From contig NC_061471.1 of the NCBI RefSeq assembly GCF_022581195.2, positions 9,176,001 to 9,240,000 on the forward strand: 64,000 nt of DNA. The letters are read 5' to 3'. Numbering within the stretch: position 1 is the stretch's first letter; the number at the start of each line of letters is the position of its first letter. The notes beneath the pieces were generated by a model. It was not told the DNA's origin, did not search any database, and was given only the letters and a program-made list of their open reading frames with translations. The translations under genes were made by a program, and so were the position numbers. Of this stretch, positions 33,162-47,400 are shown in pieces. This stretch comes from Helicoverpa zea. Its lineage: Eukaryota; Arthropoda; Insecta; Lepidoptera; Noctuidae.

Positions 33162-33210
33162 TTCAATTTTATTCGAAATTTAGATTTCAAAGGACTTATG
33201 GGACACCCAG
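33011..33210 (-). repeat. Right 200-bp inverted repeat of the fold-back mariner
   Basis: This arm is continuous with the central transposase fragment, so it is probably the original 5' end of the parental element. The left arm would then be the duplicated, inverted copy. Confidence 0.85.
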
Positions 33211-33212
33211 TA

Positions 33213-36200
33213 GAAGACCTCGTACGAGCAACATGATTGAACCTACTAAATAAACACGTCCAGCGTCGTTACAGGTAAATGTCACATTGAAAAAACTTTG
33301 CAAATCTACAAAACTTTCGTCATTTTGTAAAGCGCCGAATAACGCAACACTGCGAACCTGAAGTCAGTCCATGTAAGAAAATATTTTGGGAATTTACGAC
33401 TATGCTTCAAGTTTTGTTTGTGATGTTTTTTATTAGAGAAAAGTTTTCAGACTGACATTGTAAGCTGCCTGGCTTCATTCCAGGTTGGATTACTGTCTCC
33501 CAAAACGGCATAGTAGGTATGAAATATGTCACACAGTTTCTACATCAGTGAATCATATCTTTTCTCACCAGATTTCATTCACATTCTGATTTGACGGGCT
33601 CGTATAACCAGAAAACGCAAACTCAATATAAATTCTTATCATATTTCTTATTTGTAATATCGTCCATATAATATTAAGCGACACATAATTCGAAATTCCA
33701 ATTGCTTCTCGGAACCATGCATTGAAGCAGACGATCCAATAAGTTTCAATCGTAATATATTTCTGTAGCTATAAATATAGAGCCTGACAGAGCCTAGAAG
33801 CGGTGACACCTACGCAAGGAACCGACAAAAATATTAGCAAAAAGGCAGTTGAGATGCCGAGCCGGTTACTCACGACCCCTCGCAATTGTGCGGCTATTTT
33901 AGGGCTAGGAATTATGTGAGCTGAGTCACCCACTACATGCAACTACCGGACAATACCAACTAGAGCATCGTTATGCAATTGTGAATGAATTCGTCAGCAG
34001 TTCGTTGGCGGCTTTTCACACGGTGCGTTTACGTTGATTAAAGTGATAATATTCTGATTAAGGGATTAGTCATAATTACTTGTAAGGTGTGGTGTGAGTG
34101 AAGATAGATATGTTTTAATCAATTGATGACAAAGCATTCATGAAAAGAAAAATACTTATATCACCTTTACTTGAAACTGACAAGCCAATTCACAATTATC
34201 TGGGCACCACATTGAGGCGGAATTCAAAAACGAACAAAATGAAACACGGGCTAAATCAAATAAAAAAATTGATCAGCTTTCCACTCTTACACCAAAACCC
34301 CATAAAACATGATGAATAATAAAAAGCACGGTGGTCGCCACGTGTCGAGATAACTAACGATTGCGAAACCGACACCGTCCCACAATCGAATTAACCTAAT
34401 TGATTTTATTGATTATGTACTGAAAGCTGTACTTTTATGAGGTGATAAAATGAACAAGTAATTAAAACCTTTTGATGGGAACTCTGTTGGTTACGGTTGC
34501 TATGTATTCGGTGATCTTAATTTATGAAGATTCAATCAATATGACAGTCTTTTTTTCAGTCAACTTTAAGTATCTGCCAGCTTGTATTGGTCAGCTCAGT
34601 TCAATTTACCTCCACATACAACTCAAAAACTTACCTATACCTCTATATTCTATATTCTGAACTCAAACCAGGAAAACTGGAAAAATAAAACATTTCAAAG
34701 GAACGAAGAGACGAAGTCGTGTCCCGAATACAAATTCAATTCGCTTGAACTTCAACCGGACTTTCATGTTACGACAAATCGGAAGTTAACGCTGGAAGCG
34801 GAATTTATGAGGCTGAATCACAAAATTCAATAAGTACTTCAAAAAGTTTTAGCAAAAAAATCTACGGTAAACTCTGTCTGATGAGGCAGATAAAACTTTG
34901 ATTGAACTTGTCAATGAGTTTGTTTTGATACCGACGTTAAGGTAAAAGCATGATAATTCAAAAATCTTTTCACATTGAACGTTACTGTTGAACCAATGAT
35001 TCCATTAATGAAGTCAGTTAGCAGATGGATAACTCTTCAAGTGCAATGCGTATTCCTACAACATAAATAAACAATAAGCAAGATCTAAATATAACAACAA
35101 CAACATAATCGATGGATGTCCGTTTTAGGTAGGTTTCCACACCTCGCCCGTTCGTCAATCAATCACGCTGACAATCCGCTACTAAACGTAACAAGAGACT
35201 ACAACTGCGCAGTTCAGAAATGTATACGTACAATACTGATTTGGTTACTGCCCATCTATATTCAAATGCGGGCGTAAGGCGGGCTTCATAAACTGATGAT
35301 TAGGTGAGGGCAGGTATGACTACAATGCGTAATACGACAGCTGATAGACAAGAATAACATAGTAGAGTAATTGCAAGATTCATTCATATCCGAATCCAGT
35401 ATTCCAGAACAAAATATTATTTGGACACGTCGAAGGTACTGTATTAAGATATATTAACAGCGCCCGCACGTGAAATCATAAAAGGTGATACAGAAAATGA
35501 CACTGGTGTTCAATCCCCACTCAAAAATACATCGACAAACAATTCAGAACAAAACAACAAGGTCCAAAGAAGGGAAAGTAACGAAATTGAAATGAAGTGA
35601 CATCGTTGTTCACAAAGTAATGTAACCGGGAACCGGGTCGGGTCCCGCTCTGATAATCCGAGTAACCGATCATTCCAAGGGCGAAACACAAAGGAACCGT
35701 GGGTTACTTTGACTACTAAATGTTACATCAGAAATTGCGTCGACAGTGTTCTGTGAGCATTCTAGTGTATTAAATGAGAAATCTTCGATAGCAACTTGGA
35801 TACTAACAAAAGTTCTTAAGGAACCTCATAGTAATTGTTCTGCTGAATAATGTTATAACATTTTGTACCTGAGAAATATTAACGTATCATCATGAGCAAT
35901 AAACATCAAGATAAAGTTAACAAATGAATAGCATACACCATATTAACTAACCAAGAAGGAAGAGCAGGATATATGATGTCAATTACTTATCTCTCGCCGC
36001 ACGTTGCAATCCTTGGCAGAGAGAAATTAGCAAATTAATATTACTCGTATGCGTACATGATCCTCTTACTAGAATATATCTCATAGAATACTGAACTTCA
36101 TGTAGCGTATGTAAAACGACTCTTGAAATGTTGGCCATATTTATTTAAGAGCATTAAATACAAAAATAAATAATAAGGTGGGCACTGGAAACAGAAAACC

Positions 36201-37433
36201 AGTTTTTCAAAATGGGAAGTCAACTGGTTTAACAAGACTATATTAAAAAAAAAAAAACAAGTTTGAGCAGCCTAATTTATGAAGAGACGAAACCAGGACA
36301 CAGCTGTTCAATAAACACAAAAGAACTATAAAAAAATATTCTACGATAATTACATATAATTATCATAAAATAACTGAATTATTACGAAGTCCGGATAAAA
36401 CTGATAGAGCAATCAATCAGACAGAATTAAATACTTTTAGTTTATTCAATTGTTACTAAATTACCGACAGTCAGTATCATCTAACATCAATGAACTGCAC
36501 ATGTACTATGGCGCATGTTTAGTGCATGGTGATCTCAAATTCCAACAAGTCCATAATCAGTCCAATCGTAAAATCATGTCCATATAGAATTTATCAATTC
36601 AATGGTATTTACACATTCTTACAAGGAGCGACTTTTAACTTGTGCTCATGGCCAAGACAGTATTATTGTAATGTGAACAAAACTATTGATATAGTCACAA
36701 AATATTGATTTATTATTACAAATAAAGTAGAACAGGACTTGGCTTCTATGCGATCTCAAAACTTTTTACGGTGGAGGAATTGCGTAGAGGATTGGCTTTT
36801 TTTTACATTTAATGTTTTTGGTGGGATCTAATTTATTTTTTGTAGGTCTCTTTCTTCTCTAAGTATAGGTATAACAAATTAAATTAACTGACATGCAACT
36901 AACTCAATATATAACAAACTAAATATGTACACCTATAGTAGCACGTAAACAATATTTTTTTTTACCTAAAAAAATTCGAAATTGTCGAATTTTTTAATCG
37001 AATATCTTTTAGAATAAAAGAGATTTATTTCAGAGGTAGATGACGCTATCACATGAAATTATTTGATTTTTTTAAGTACTACTTATACTAAGCTATATAA
37101 CGAAACCATAGCGCGATTTAGACCGGGACAACGCCATCTATCGAGCGAGCATGCAGTGTTTATCGCACTGCATTAATATGAAAGATTTTATCATTATTCA
37201 TTTCATTTAAACCTAGCTTTTTTATTCATATGTTGTATATTTAATACATAATAACAATATACCACTACGTAACAATAAAACAAATAGTAACATTTTGTAC
37301 ATAAATAAATAACAAAGTTATCAATGCAGTCAAAATTCATACACAATGTTCTTGAAAAACCGCAAATATAAATTTGTTTCCTATTTTTTTTATTAAGTTT
37401 CAAGGTTTTTATAATTTTCCCTTTATATGTAGC
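33213..37433. other. AT-rich non-coding stretch
   Basis: No gene recognised. Minor structures: CGGGAACCGGGTCGGGTCCCG at about 35627-35647, which can fold on itself, and a hairpin with 11-bp arms AAAAAATTCGA/TCGAATTTTTT at 36969-36995. An A13 run lies near 36246. Frames of 60-83 codons carry no domain. Confidence 0.45.
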
Positions 37434-37770
37434 TAATAACCTATCTTGGTGCCAAATTTGAAGGTTCTAAGTTTGCTAGAAGTACCTTAGACTTTTGATG
37501 ATCGGTCAGTGAGTCAGTGACAAAATGGTGTAACTTTGATCGCTCATAACTCGTAAACTATTTATTCAAATGTCTTGTAATCTTGAGACTGAGCTTGTTC
37601 TAATACTTACTCTTGGTCATCGAAAACCTAAACTCCTAGCTTTGTTCACATGGAAGATACAGGGGGCTGAAATAGCCGCGAAACGCTTCGAGAAAAGATG
37701 GTACGGCCGTGCCCGCTTTGCTCGAGTCTTGGCTGGGGCACTGCCGTGCCCTCAGAACAGTGCAACATAG
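37434..37770 (+). repeat. Possible interspersed repeat of unknown class
   Basis: This block has higher GC and a different word usage from its flanks (GGTCAGTGAGTCAGTGAC, AACTCGTAAACTATTTATTCAAATG, GGTACGGCCGTGCCCGCTTTGCTCG). It gives me a sense of having been seen in several insect genomes, but I cannot name a family. No second copy lies in the window and no clear ends or target duplication were found. A 66-codon open frame (37570-37770) may be incidental. Confidence 0.3.
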
Positions 37771-38354
37771 AGAAACAGCAGGCAGGCAGAAGTAATAATT
37801 CATGACATTCTCATTTCGTTAACATATAAAGAACCATGCGTTATTGAAACGAGCAGGATATCAAAGGCAAAATAACAATATTTGCATGCATCACGTGCCT
37901 TGCGACAAGACCTCTGCAGAATTTTAGATCGCAGAAGATTGGCTGCATTCAACAAGTACATACTGCCAAACAAAATCTACCGCATTCAGTATAACAAGAT
38001 TTCACCGCTCTTCCTTAGCTTTCATTGTTGTGACACGTTCATGCAAATTATTGTTATACCATACGTAGGCATACAATAAAAGCACATTAATCATTAAAAA
38101 AGCTGAAGCAATAAAATCTCATTCCTTTTATTTGTTTCGAGAACAAATAAAAATTCTGCTATACAAAACAGACGCCGGTAATGTGAAGCACTTAGTAGAC
38201 CCGACAGAGATGAGGCTTAATAAAATAAATGTGAAGAAATAAATACTTTTTACGGAATAAGCGACGGATGATGATGACAGTAATGTGGGAAACAATAATA
38301 ATTGTGTGTCTACATTTGGGACGTTACTAGACACTCATTGATAGAAAGTTGTGA

Positions 38355-38470
38355 CAGCCAATGGTCTAACGGACTAGAGCGACCATCATGTAAAGAGGCT
38401 CTTACAAGACGGTCGGGTCAAGGGTTTGATGCAGAAAGTGGTACTCTTAGACACGACTCGCAATTTTATT
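38355..38470 (+). mobile_element. Possible degenerate tRNA-derived SINE
   Basis: The segment has an A-box-like TGGTCTAACGG at 38362-38372 and a B-box-like GGTTTGATGCA at about 38423-38433, spaced about 50 bp apart, in a block richer in GC than its surroundings. The T to C changes needed to make a canonical B box are few. No tail or target duplication is clear, so this is tentative. Confidence 0.35.
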
Positions 38471-41400
38471 AAGTTTTTCTTAGGACTCTGTAGCGCCTAT
38501 TGCTAGATGCTTATGTCTTAATTTTAAAATGTTATTTTTATTTAAAGTTCTCAGATCGATATATCATCGAGAAACGCAGCAAAATGGCTGAAAAGCAGTT
38601 AAAAATGACGAGCCAAATCCAAATCTAGTTCATAGAGTTTAATTGCAATTTCGTGCAATACTGATCCAACTGATGGATACAATCAGATTTCGATAATCGG
38701 TACCAATAACGATCGGCAGGCTGTACGAACTCTAATTTGCTTGTTACCGACTGAAACATTCGAAAGCGCTTTCTGCAATTGAATTTCGTTCTATCCAATG
38801 ATTTTGTGAGGAGATACCGTTTACCTCGATGAATTCACTTCCACTCCGCAAATGATACGTTGAATTTGAACATCTGTTAAATTTTACATCTCTTTCCAGC
38901 AGCTTGAGGAAATCAATTTCGGAATTCTCGTGCAGTTATATATTAGGTATGGCATCATTTATGATACGTTGAAGGGATGTTGACGTAGGATGTGATAGTT
39001 GACAATCGTTCTAATTATAAATTCTTATCTTGCCATGTTTGTTCCTATTGCATTTTGTGAAAGTCATTGAACGAGTCATGGAATTGAAACAATAGACTGC
39101 AAAGTTACACTTAGCTAAACTAATAGAAGCCTGACGTAGTAGTGTACAAGATGACATAATGAATCGTATCGTAGCTAATGATATGATACGTGTAGAAAAA
39201 TGGAATAATGATAGAGAATAACTTAAGACAAGTCACATTAATCATTCAAATAAGAAACACATTTTTTTACAGCATTCGCTGGCATTATTTTGTTTAATCT
39301 TTCAGGTCACCCTAAGTCAAGCACTTCATAGCTACAAAAATACACACCCAATTAAAAGATCCATTTACTCCAAAAATTAATTGTACCGTCGAACCGGACT
39401 TTATGAATGGGCATCCATTCATACCGAAAGACACTCAACAGTACGGTGCGTAACAAGCAAGCTTCTGACGTTGACGCGTTCACCTCAAACTGTGTCACAA
39501 GTTCAAGGATCCTGATGACGAACGCGTCCTAAAACATCGACCGGAATTCCGCGCGGTAAACGACCCGCATTAACGGTCAGGTTATTATAATCTGTGTAAA
39601 TCATACGAAAGATTTAGCAATTTAGCCGGCGGCGGGCGGAGAAAAATGTTTGTGAGAATTTATGGGCTTATATGAGATTTTTTGCGATCTCATTTCGAAA
39701 CATTCCAAAGAGTACTCTAGTTGAGGTATGTAATTACTTTGTTAAATTAGGAACGCCTTATGAAATATTTTATATTGGCTTCATTTCCTCGGAAGAAATG
39801 CTGCTCGAAATAACATCACTTGATAAACAAATGTTCCACTAGCTTCTCATTTATTATAAATTCCAAAACAGCAACACAATCTTGGACTCCGTCTCCGTAT
39901 AACGAAGCCGCCCCGTCCATCCATTAATTTTCTGCCAATTCAATTAAATTAAGTAATTATATTATGGCATGATTAAACGTTCAGCTTCATTGGCCGTCTA
40001 CCTTTCCATAACTATTATTCGATTATATCAGGAAACATCATACCCTTCATAAAGGGTACCTTGATAACTTAATAATATGGGTTAATAGCATTCAATTTTA
40101 AGGGTTACTTCAATTGATATGCTTCGCTACATCCCTTCAAGGACCAGAAATTCGAATTCAATTTTACGCTCTCCAGCGTGATTATTAGCTAGAATATTTG
40201 TAAGCTTAAGTTTGTTTTCAATTAGTGTAATGTTCGTTTCTTAAAGTTCATTGACACTAGGAAGATAAATAATAAAGGAATTTGTTTTTGTTTCAAGCGT
40301 CAAAGACCTTCCACCCCATTTCCCTATCAAAAGACTAATCATAGTTTTGCTATGAATCTCTATCACGTACTAACCGATATTTCTTCAATATAGCCCAAGT
40401 CGTTGACCGTTAATTTGTTAAAACCGTTCAAATCTATATCATCATCGGTCTCGTTTATACGACCTCAATTTTTTGTTATAACTAATACTTATTGAAGAAA
40501 CTCTGTAATTTTCTCAGTAATCACTATAGTACCATTAACATTTATGAGGAGACCTGTTTTAAGTGGGTCTTTGTTTCATACAGTTTATTTTTTTTTTTTC
40601 GAATCATATGTAAATACCAAAATCTAAATGTTTGGTACTTTATTTACTGTCGTAGTTTTTCTAACGTTGAGTAATAACAAAACAGTTTTAACAATTGCAG
40701 AAAAAAGAAACACTAATGCAAACTTAACGCTCCGAAACATAAAATTTGCAACTGTTTCTGGGCCAAGGCCAGTCTGGCAATTATTTGTTTATAAAACAAA
40801 TGTATTTAACTTAATTAAAATTCTTCGTTGTTTTACATATTCATAGTATCAGTTTCTCTTTCGACTTTCGTTGTAATGCTGGTATCATTTGAATATTGAA
40901 ACCGTTGCATCGATTTCTAGTCCCACTAGTTTATTTGATTATGTTCGATGCTGTTTTGTTTTCTTTTTTGCGAGTTATTGTTTTTTTGTGAATCCATCTG
41001 TTACATGAACGTTCGCCAGCCAGATTGATTTCTGATTGACTTCGTAACTTTGATGTTTTTTTTTTGTTACAGAGCAACGAACGGTTTGATGAAGTCGCAA
41101 TATGAACTGTAAAAAACTACATTCAATTGTATCAGGTGGATGGTGCTATTCGTTTTATTACAGATTTTTTTGTAACTTTAACAATACTACGTCGTAATAT
41201 CTACAATACCTACTCCACGCACTTTTTTTTGGCTTTTCATCGTCAGGTTCTTCAAAATGACGGCTGATAACTGCTAACACTACTTTCACTGTAACAAATA
41301 CAATCGAAACATGCAATGCTACTTTATGTGAGAATATTAATTACAAAAGGTTAATATAACCTAGTTATTAACGAGAATTAAACAGGTGTTCACACGTCAT

Positions 41401-43898
41401 GACGCATGTTTTTAATTAACATAATATAAAAAATTATAAACAAATACGCTAAAATAAGTGTATAGCTATAGAATACGTCTGATAAACTGGTTATTACATA
41501 AAATAATCATGTTTTTATCCATACTTCACGAGCATTGTTAAGAACTGCGATAAGGACTTGCATTGTTCTAATTATGTTGATTAAAAGTAGAACGTACGTA
41601 ATTAATTTTATTTAAGTGTGCCACCACTTTACCTACACGAATGCTTGTGTTATGTTTAACCTTCTTCTACTATACTTTCCTGTCTGTCGTCATATAAAGT
41701 AGCATTCTTCCTAGGCGTATCCTACTGACTACTACTCGTACCCACCAAGCCATAAGCAAACTCTTCAAATAATATCATTGATACTAGTTCCAATATCAGA
41801 CCAATACGAACTGTACACTCAAACTAAGTTGCCACCCAAACTGCAAGTTCTGAAACATCAATAAATTCAACCAGATGGGCTGAAGTAACAAGTTTGTAAC
41901 CGCACTGCAAACTATCGGTTTTCGTAGTTAGTATGACATTGAAGTTCCGTATGCCAGTGTGGATGCATATAGATACAAACATGCATACAGTATTTAGCAG
42001 AAGTTGCCTTATTAATTTAATCATTATATTAATTTTAATCCCTCGTATAATTGGTATCTATTTCGCACTTTAGCAAGTAAAGCCTACAATAGCATTAGTG
42101 CCTGTTGGTAAGTATGTCTACAATTTAATTTTACGATAAGTACACATATTAAAAGTACAGTTCATAAACTTCAAGAAGATATTAACATCAAATTGAACGT
42201 TAGCATGCGAGACACACAAGCACATATCACCAAAATAATATTGAAAATGTATCTTTATGAGACTGAGTGAATTAAATCAGTATTTAATAATTATTAATGA
42301 AATTGGAATGCTCCAAAGATTACAAATTGCTCCTTAATTAGCCAAGAGGTGAACAACAAGGAATTTATAAATTAATAAGGAAAGTTCGTAAAGTAAACAT
42401 AAATACAGAATTAAACAGAGATGAAGACAAGCAGGATTCTGAAACCCCTAAAATGAAACCAAACGATGAAAAACAAGAAAATGAAAATGGGGCGTGAAAC
42501 GAAAAATCACAACAGTTTCAGGTTGGCTAGTTCCTAAATAACAGCGGAGACGACCATTAACGATAAAAGCTTTATTGATTTTGCCAACGGACCGGGAATG
42601 GAGGTGGACAAAGGCAAGAAACATAACAGCGTTGGTAGGCTCCCACTAAAATTGCTCTGAGTAGCGAATGTACTGACCACTCACCGAATGCTTCCATGAT
42701 AAATATATCACAAATAACTCTAAAGGCAGAGCAAACTTTGTTTTGTTGTATAAATAAGCATCTCTTTGTGGCGACATTGTCTTAAAAGAAATGTTTTTCC
42801 AAGTATTTTTGTAAATCATATATCAACAACAGAAGCTCGTTGCTAGTCTAAACAAAAACCTCGACATTTAATTAAATTGATATGAACTCTTTCTAAATAA
42901 CCACAATACTGGCTAATGCTAGTTCATTAGCATAAAATATTGGATAGCCTGAAAGGCCAACCCTAACAATACTATCATCTACGACCATTCCACTATCAGC
43001 TCGCTTACGTGATTAGGTAAATCGCTGGCCGCTGGCCTTCCCCCAGCATTACAAATGCACTTCCATTAATAAAAGCACTCTAATTCTGTACCCTATACCT
43101 TTGTAATAAGGGTTACACAATTGTTTACTTGTCATTTTAGCAAGCAATTAACTTTGGTTTACAAGCCGGTAGGGCAAACATAGCCAGTTCACCGACCCCG
43201 GTAAACGCGAAAGTGAAATCCGTCACTTGTTGCTACGATACGAAATGGACGGAAACGTGTTATGGGTTAGAATAAGTGGTTCTGCACGAAATAAGGTCGG
43301 AATTTGTATGCCAGTGTTGATTATTGAACCTATTTTAGATTTTGATTGCCTATGCTAATAAGAATTTACATTGGATTTGGATTAGGTTTGCATTCCCCTG
43401 TCATTGACTTCATTGTCGCTTATATGACTATGAAATGAGGCTGACCACGCATTGCAAATCAGACAGCAGACAAGGGTAGAATTGTATTTAAATAATAAAA
43501 GCCACCCGATATACCCTCTGCAACCTCATTTGATCCCTTATCGATTTTAATACGTAGTTCCTCGATCGTAAGTACGTACCTGAAACAAGACAAAGGAAAA
43601 ATAAATATTATGACTAATTATGTCATGCATAATATTTACAAATATAACAATGTATGCATGCGATAACAAGTTATTTAGACACAGTTTACTTTATATTACA
43701 TTATGAGTGCAACGCAAACAGCGACGGACAATGAACTGATTCCAACCAGTCACAGGTAGCACTCGCAAAGTCCCTAGTCGCTAGCGGGAAATGAGACCAA
43801 TCCCCAATCCGTTGCTGTCCCATAATCGTGTCAAACTAAGTTGCCTAAGTCCATGTGTAGTGTTAAGTATAGTGTAATAAAAAAAATATCTGTATAAA
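38471..43898. other. Non-coding stretch
   Basis: No domains in any frame. A GC-richer patch at about 39410-39580 includes a small hairpin (TGAATGG/CCATTCA, about 39404-39421). No transposon, RNA gene or exon was recognised. Confidence 0.45.
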
Positions 43899-43949
43899 AA
43901 TATATATATATATATATATAAAAATCTGTAAAATATATATATATATATT
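43899..43949. repeat. Duplicated TA microsatellite
   Basis: Two TA runs (about 43899-43921 and 43933-43947) are each preceded by TCTGTA plus A-rich sequence (43889 and 43925). This suggests that the unit TCTGTAAAAA(TA)n was duplicated in tandem by slippage or unequal exchange. Confidence 0.8.
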
Positions 43950-44395
43950 TAAACTAAGTACATAAATACGCGATGGACTCACGCGGTAGACATAAGTTTG
44001 TGAAGCCAAGACGACTCAAATTATAATTAAGTTAAAAAAAAATGAAATTAAAAGCGCGGACCCCCAAGTCTGCCGTAAGGTTTAATTAATAAAAAAAAAA
44101 CAGTCACAGTATTAAAAATACGTTCCCGGAAAATACTAAATATTTATTATACGTTACATAATTACCCAATATGACCCCAGCCAAAACAAGTATATTGTGT
44201 AGATATCCTGAAACGGGCACGAATAACAAACAGATAAAGGAGTACACCTTTATCAGAACAAATACCTTAATACAAATACCACGAACTGACCACAAATATG
44301 AACGGCAAACCGACAACGAAGCTGAAATAAGGAATAAAGCGACACAAGTAATACTCCAAATACCAAGAATTGTGAACAATAGAATGAGGACATAC

Positions 44396-44413
44396 ATGAT
44401 GATGATGATGATG
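44396..44413. repeat. (ATG)6 microsatellite
   Basis: Six ATG units separate two non-repetitive blocks. The left block (about 44170-44395) is an open plus-strand frame and the right block (44414-44520) is GC-richer. ATG or GAT runs often form the 3' tails of lepidopteran retroposons, so the run may mark the tail of an unrecognised element to its left. Confidence 0.6.
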
Positions 44414-47400
44414 TCCTCCCAGACGTGTCCGTCGACGGCGACACCCTGTCAATTCCCGGCAATCTGTCTTCGCTCATGGGCCCGGTAGTGACTTGCGAAC
44501 CCGAATTTGTTTTTAAAAACTCGGTCACATGATGCACAGTAGAGCTCTCCGTTTGCATTAAAGGTATAATTAAGGTCTCAAAACTTGTTGTCAGTGAGGG
44601 ACATACATAAGCACATGCTTGTAACCAACGCGTTATTCTAATTCGCACCACGCTAATTATTTTACATCAAAACGTAATTAAGTACAGCTGGATAACGCCA
44701 CTTATGGGACGAGCGATCAAGCATCAGACGAGATATAAATAGATTTACAGTTGCAGATATAGCAGTGGATGCCCAGAGATTAAGATCTGAAATGTGACTT
44801 GATGGTGTTCGTTTCATTGGATCTTTAAAAGGCAAAAAGTGTCAGGATGAAGAACTAGTTCCCATAAATGAGCATATTATTTATAGACATAAGACAGCAG
44901 ACTTCTTTGAATGATTGTAAGTCATGATAAATAAAGATGGGTTTATTTTTTATATAGATAGATAGTCCGATAGCAACAAGCAAATAGCAAACCTAATGGA
45001 CGCGCGGGGTCACGATAAATTTAGCTCGTGATATCTGAACAGCAAATAGGGCGCAACGATATCGACGGCTTCAGCAATAATAAACAATGATTTAATCTGT
45101 AACAGTTCCAGGCATCAGGTCCAGTTTAGCAAAAAGGGTCTGTGTGTCCAGTATGCAATGTGAGTTTCATTTTCGTTTATTCAGACTTGTGGACGGGTTC
45201 AAGTGTTATGTCATATGTGTTGTGTCCTCCGTCAACATCCTCAGACAGGTTTCGGGATAGGACAATGTATCAAAGCGGTTGTCGCGTCTACATAATTTAT
45301 AACGCTAGTCTTTGAAGCGTCGCTCACAGCGCCACATGGCGTGTTTGAATTAATGGCTCTTGTTTAATATGAAAACAAATATTTCGCGTTGGATGCGACC
45401 GTCCAATCTCGGAACACGTGTACAATGCAGGCAATATTTACGAGTCATGTTTTGTTTGTAGCTCTCGGCAGTTTTTGCGGAAAATATTCGGTTGAACAGG
45501 TTTTACTAGAGGGATTTATGCCGACAATCCAACGAACAAAATAACTTGACCCGAACGTTACAAACGTAGGACGATAAGTTCCAACGTTCAATTTTATAGC
45601 AACCCAAAGGAATGACGCATGACATTCCAGAACATAAGGAATTTATTATATCGCAAACAAAGTCCTATTATCTCTAACGCAAAAGTTTTATTCTACAATA
45701 AAGCTTACCCTACTTTCAGACATACTGGGTTAGATAGCAGAGGTCAAAACGTCGCTGACTGATAAAACCCCAACTGCGGGGGGTAGCGAATGCTAGATAG
45801 CAAAATGTGTCTGATGCGGCATATCGCTAGACCTAGTTGCTGAGGAGAACCATTTTATAGATGTGATACATAAAACAAAACTGAAAATATTTCACGCCAA
45901 TATCAGAATTCGTTACAGACAAAAAAGCGATTTATTACTCAATTCAGCAACGGAAAGCAGACACGATAGATTCCAAAAGTTGAATCACAAATCACTTGAA
46001 ATGCCACAACGATCCAATTTCTCCGAACATTCAATATTCTTTGATCCTGTTATTAGAGTAGACAGCACACGTATGAATGAAACAACATACAGAAGTCGAG
46101 TACATGCTTGTGATTACAACGCTATGAATAATCCCGATGGCGTAACGTTACAAATTGCACAATTGAAAACAATTTGGCAAGTTCAACCGCGAAAAAAATC
46201 TCGCGGGATTTATTCTGGCGCTTCTCAAGACTACTCAAGATCATGACTAGTTTCAAGAACAGTAAATAGGCCACGTGTGGAATCTATTATAGAAGCTATA
46301 TTATATTCCTTGCGGTCAAAGTGGAGGATCTGAGAGGTTAGCAACAACATTAAAAACTAAACCATGATGAACCTTGGTGAGTCAGTCTGAGATTCTGTTA
46401 CGAACGTCAGAATGTAAGTCTTACATACATCACTTCTACATTGAACATTTTACCATATTCTTTTAGAAGCTTTTCCGTCTGAAGTTTTATTATCTGTCAA
46501 ACATAAATCTGTTTGAGAGATTGACTGATTGTTACATTAAGCTACTCTCAGCCACGCAAGAACATTTATTCAGTAATCATTTGGTACCAGCAGCCTCTTA
46601 AAAGATCAATGTCAAAGTCAAATAAAATTACATTTCAAGATAAGATGACAATTTGCCTGTGCTTTTCTTACGCCATTTGTTAAGTAGCAATAACACAGTA
46701 TATCGTAATCTGGACCCAGTGATGGCAATATCTAATAATTCTTTGGATCATTTCAAAAACAGTTTTTCAATAAAAACATTAGCAATGCCATCTGATTTCT
46801 ACGATTACGACATGCGAATATTCTGCAGTATCATGAATACCCAATTCATCTTAGACCGTTTCCATTCCAGTCTAGATGGTATCTGTATAACCAACCGGCT
46901 CAGCTCTCAAAGCAATCTGATCAAACTAGAGCACTACCGACATCATACACCAGTCAATATAGATTTTCCGGGATTATGGTAGGTATTATATTATATTACT
47001 TAGTATTAGTGGACGTGCAGTTTCCTCTGAACATCAAAATCCAAATTAATACCTCCAACTTGTACGTTGGTATTAAAATTGGTGCAATCAATTAACGAAT
47101 CAGAACAGTGAGGTAAACCTAGTTAAGATAATGGGTGCAATCAGAAGCACGCATTGTGCAAAAATATGAGTTATCCAAACAAATCTCGTTACTTGCGGAC
47201 CCGGAGTCACGCAACATACCACGCACAATATCTGCTCACGTGCTACTCAATCACTAATTGAATAAACTGAACTAATCCAAGTATAAATGGCCGTGCGTCA
47301 CACCGACGCGAACAATGAAAATTGCACGCATTTTACACAAACACAATGTTTATGCGTACATTTAATGGAACTGCCAACTTTATTAATTAGAGTAATTAAA

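Larger units (their letters stand above)
32492..33210 (-). mobile_element. Tc1/mariner-derived fold-back element, 719 bp, TA target duplication
   Basis: The element starts CTGGGTGTCCCATAAGT and ends with its reverse complement. It is flanked by TA on both sides (32490-32491 and 33211-33212), the Tc1/mariner target duplication. Unusually, the inverted repeats are 200 bp long (32492-32691 and 33011-33210), with about 8 mismatches. They include the beginning of the transposase frame, so an ATG-initiated N-terminal segment is present on both strands. The centre (319 bp) holds more of the N-terminal transposase region, minus strand. The catalytic DDE domain is absent, so it is non-autonomous. Confidence 0.88.

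Noticed and set aside
33213..43898. Possible mitochondrial insertion or endogenous virus fragments
   Set aside because: No mitochondrial gene order or viral protein motifs were seen in any frame of this stretch.
45863..46982. Two plus-strand frames of 127 and 109 codons (45863-46246, 46653-46982)
   Set aside because: They start at or near non-ATG codons, have no domain, no linking splice sites and composition like the background. Chance frames of this length are expected.
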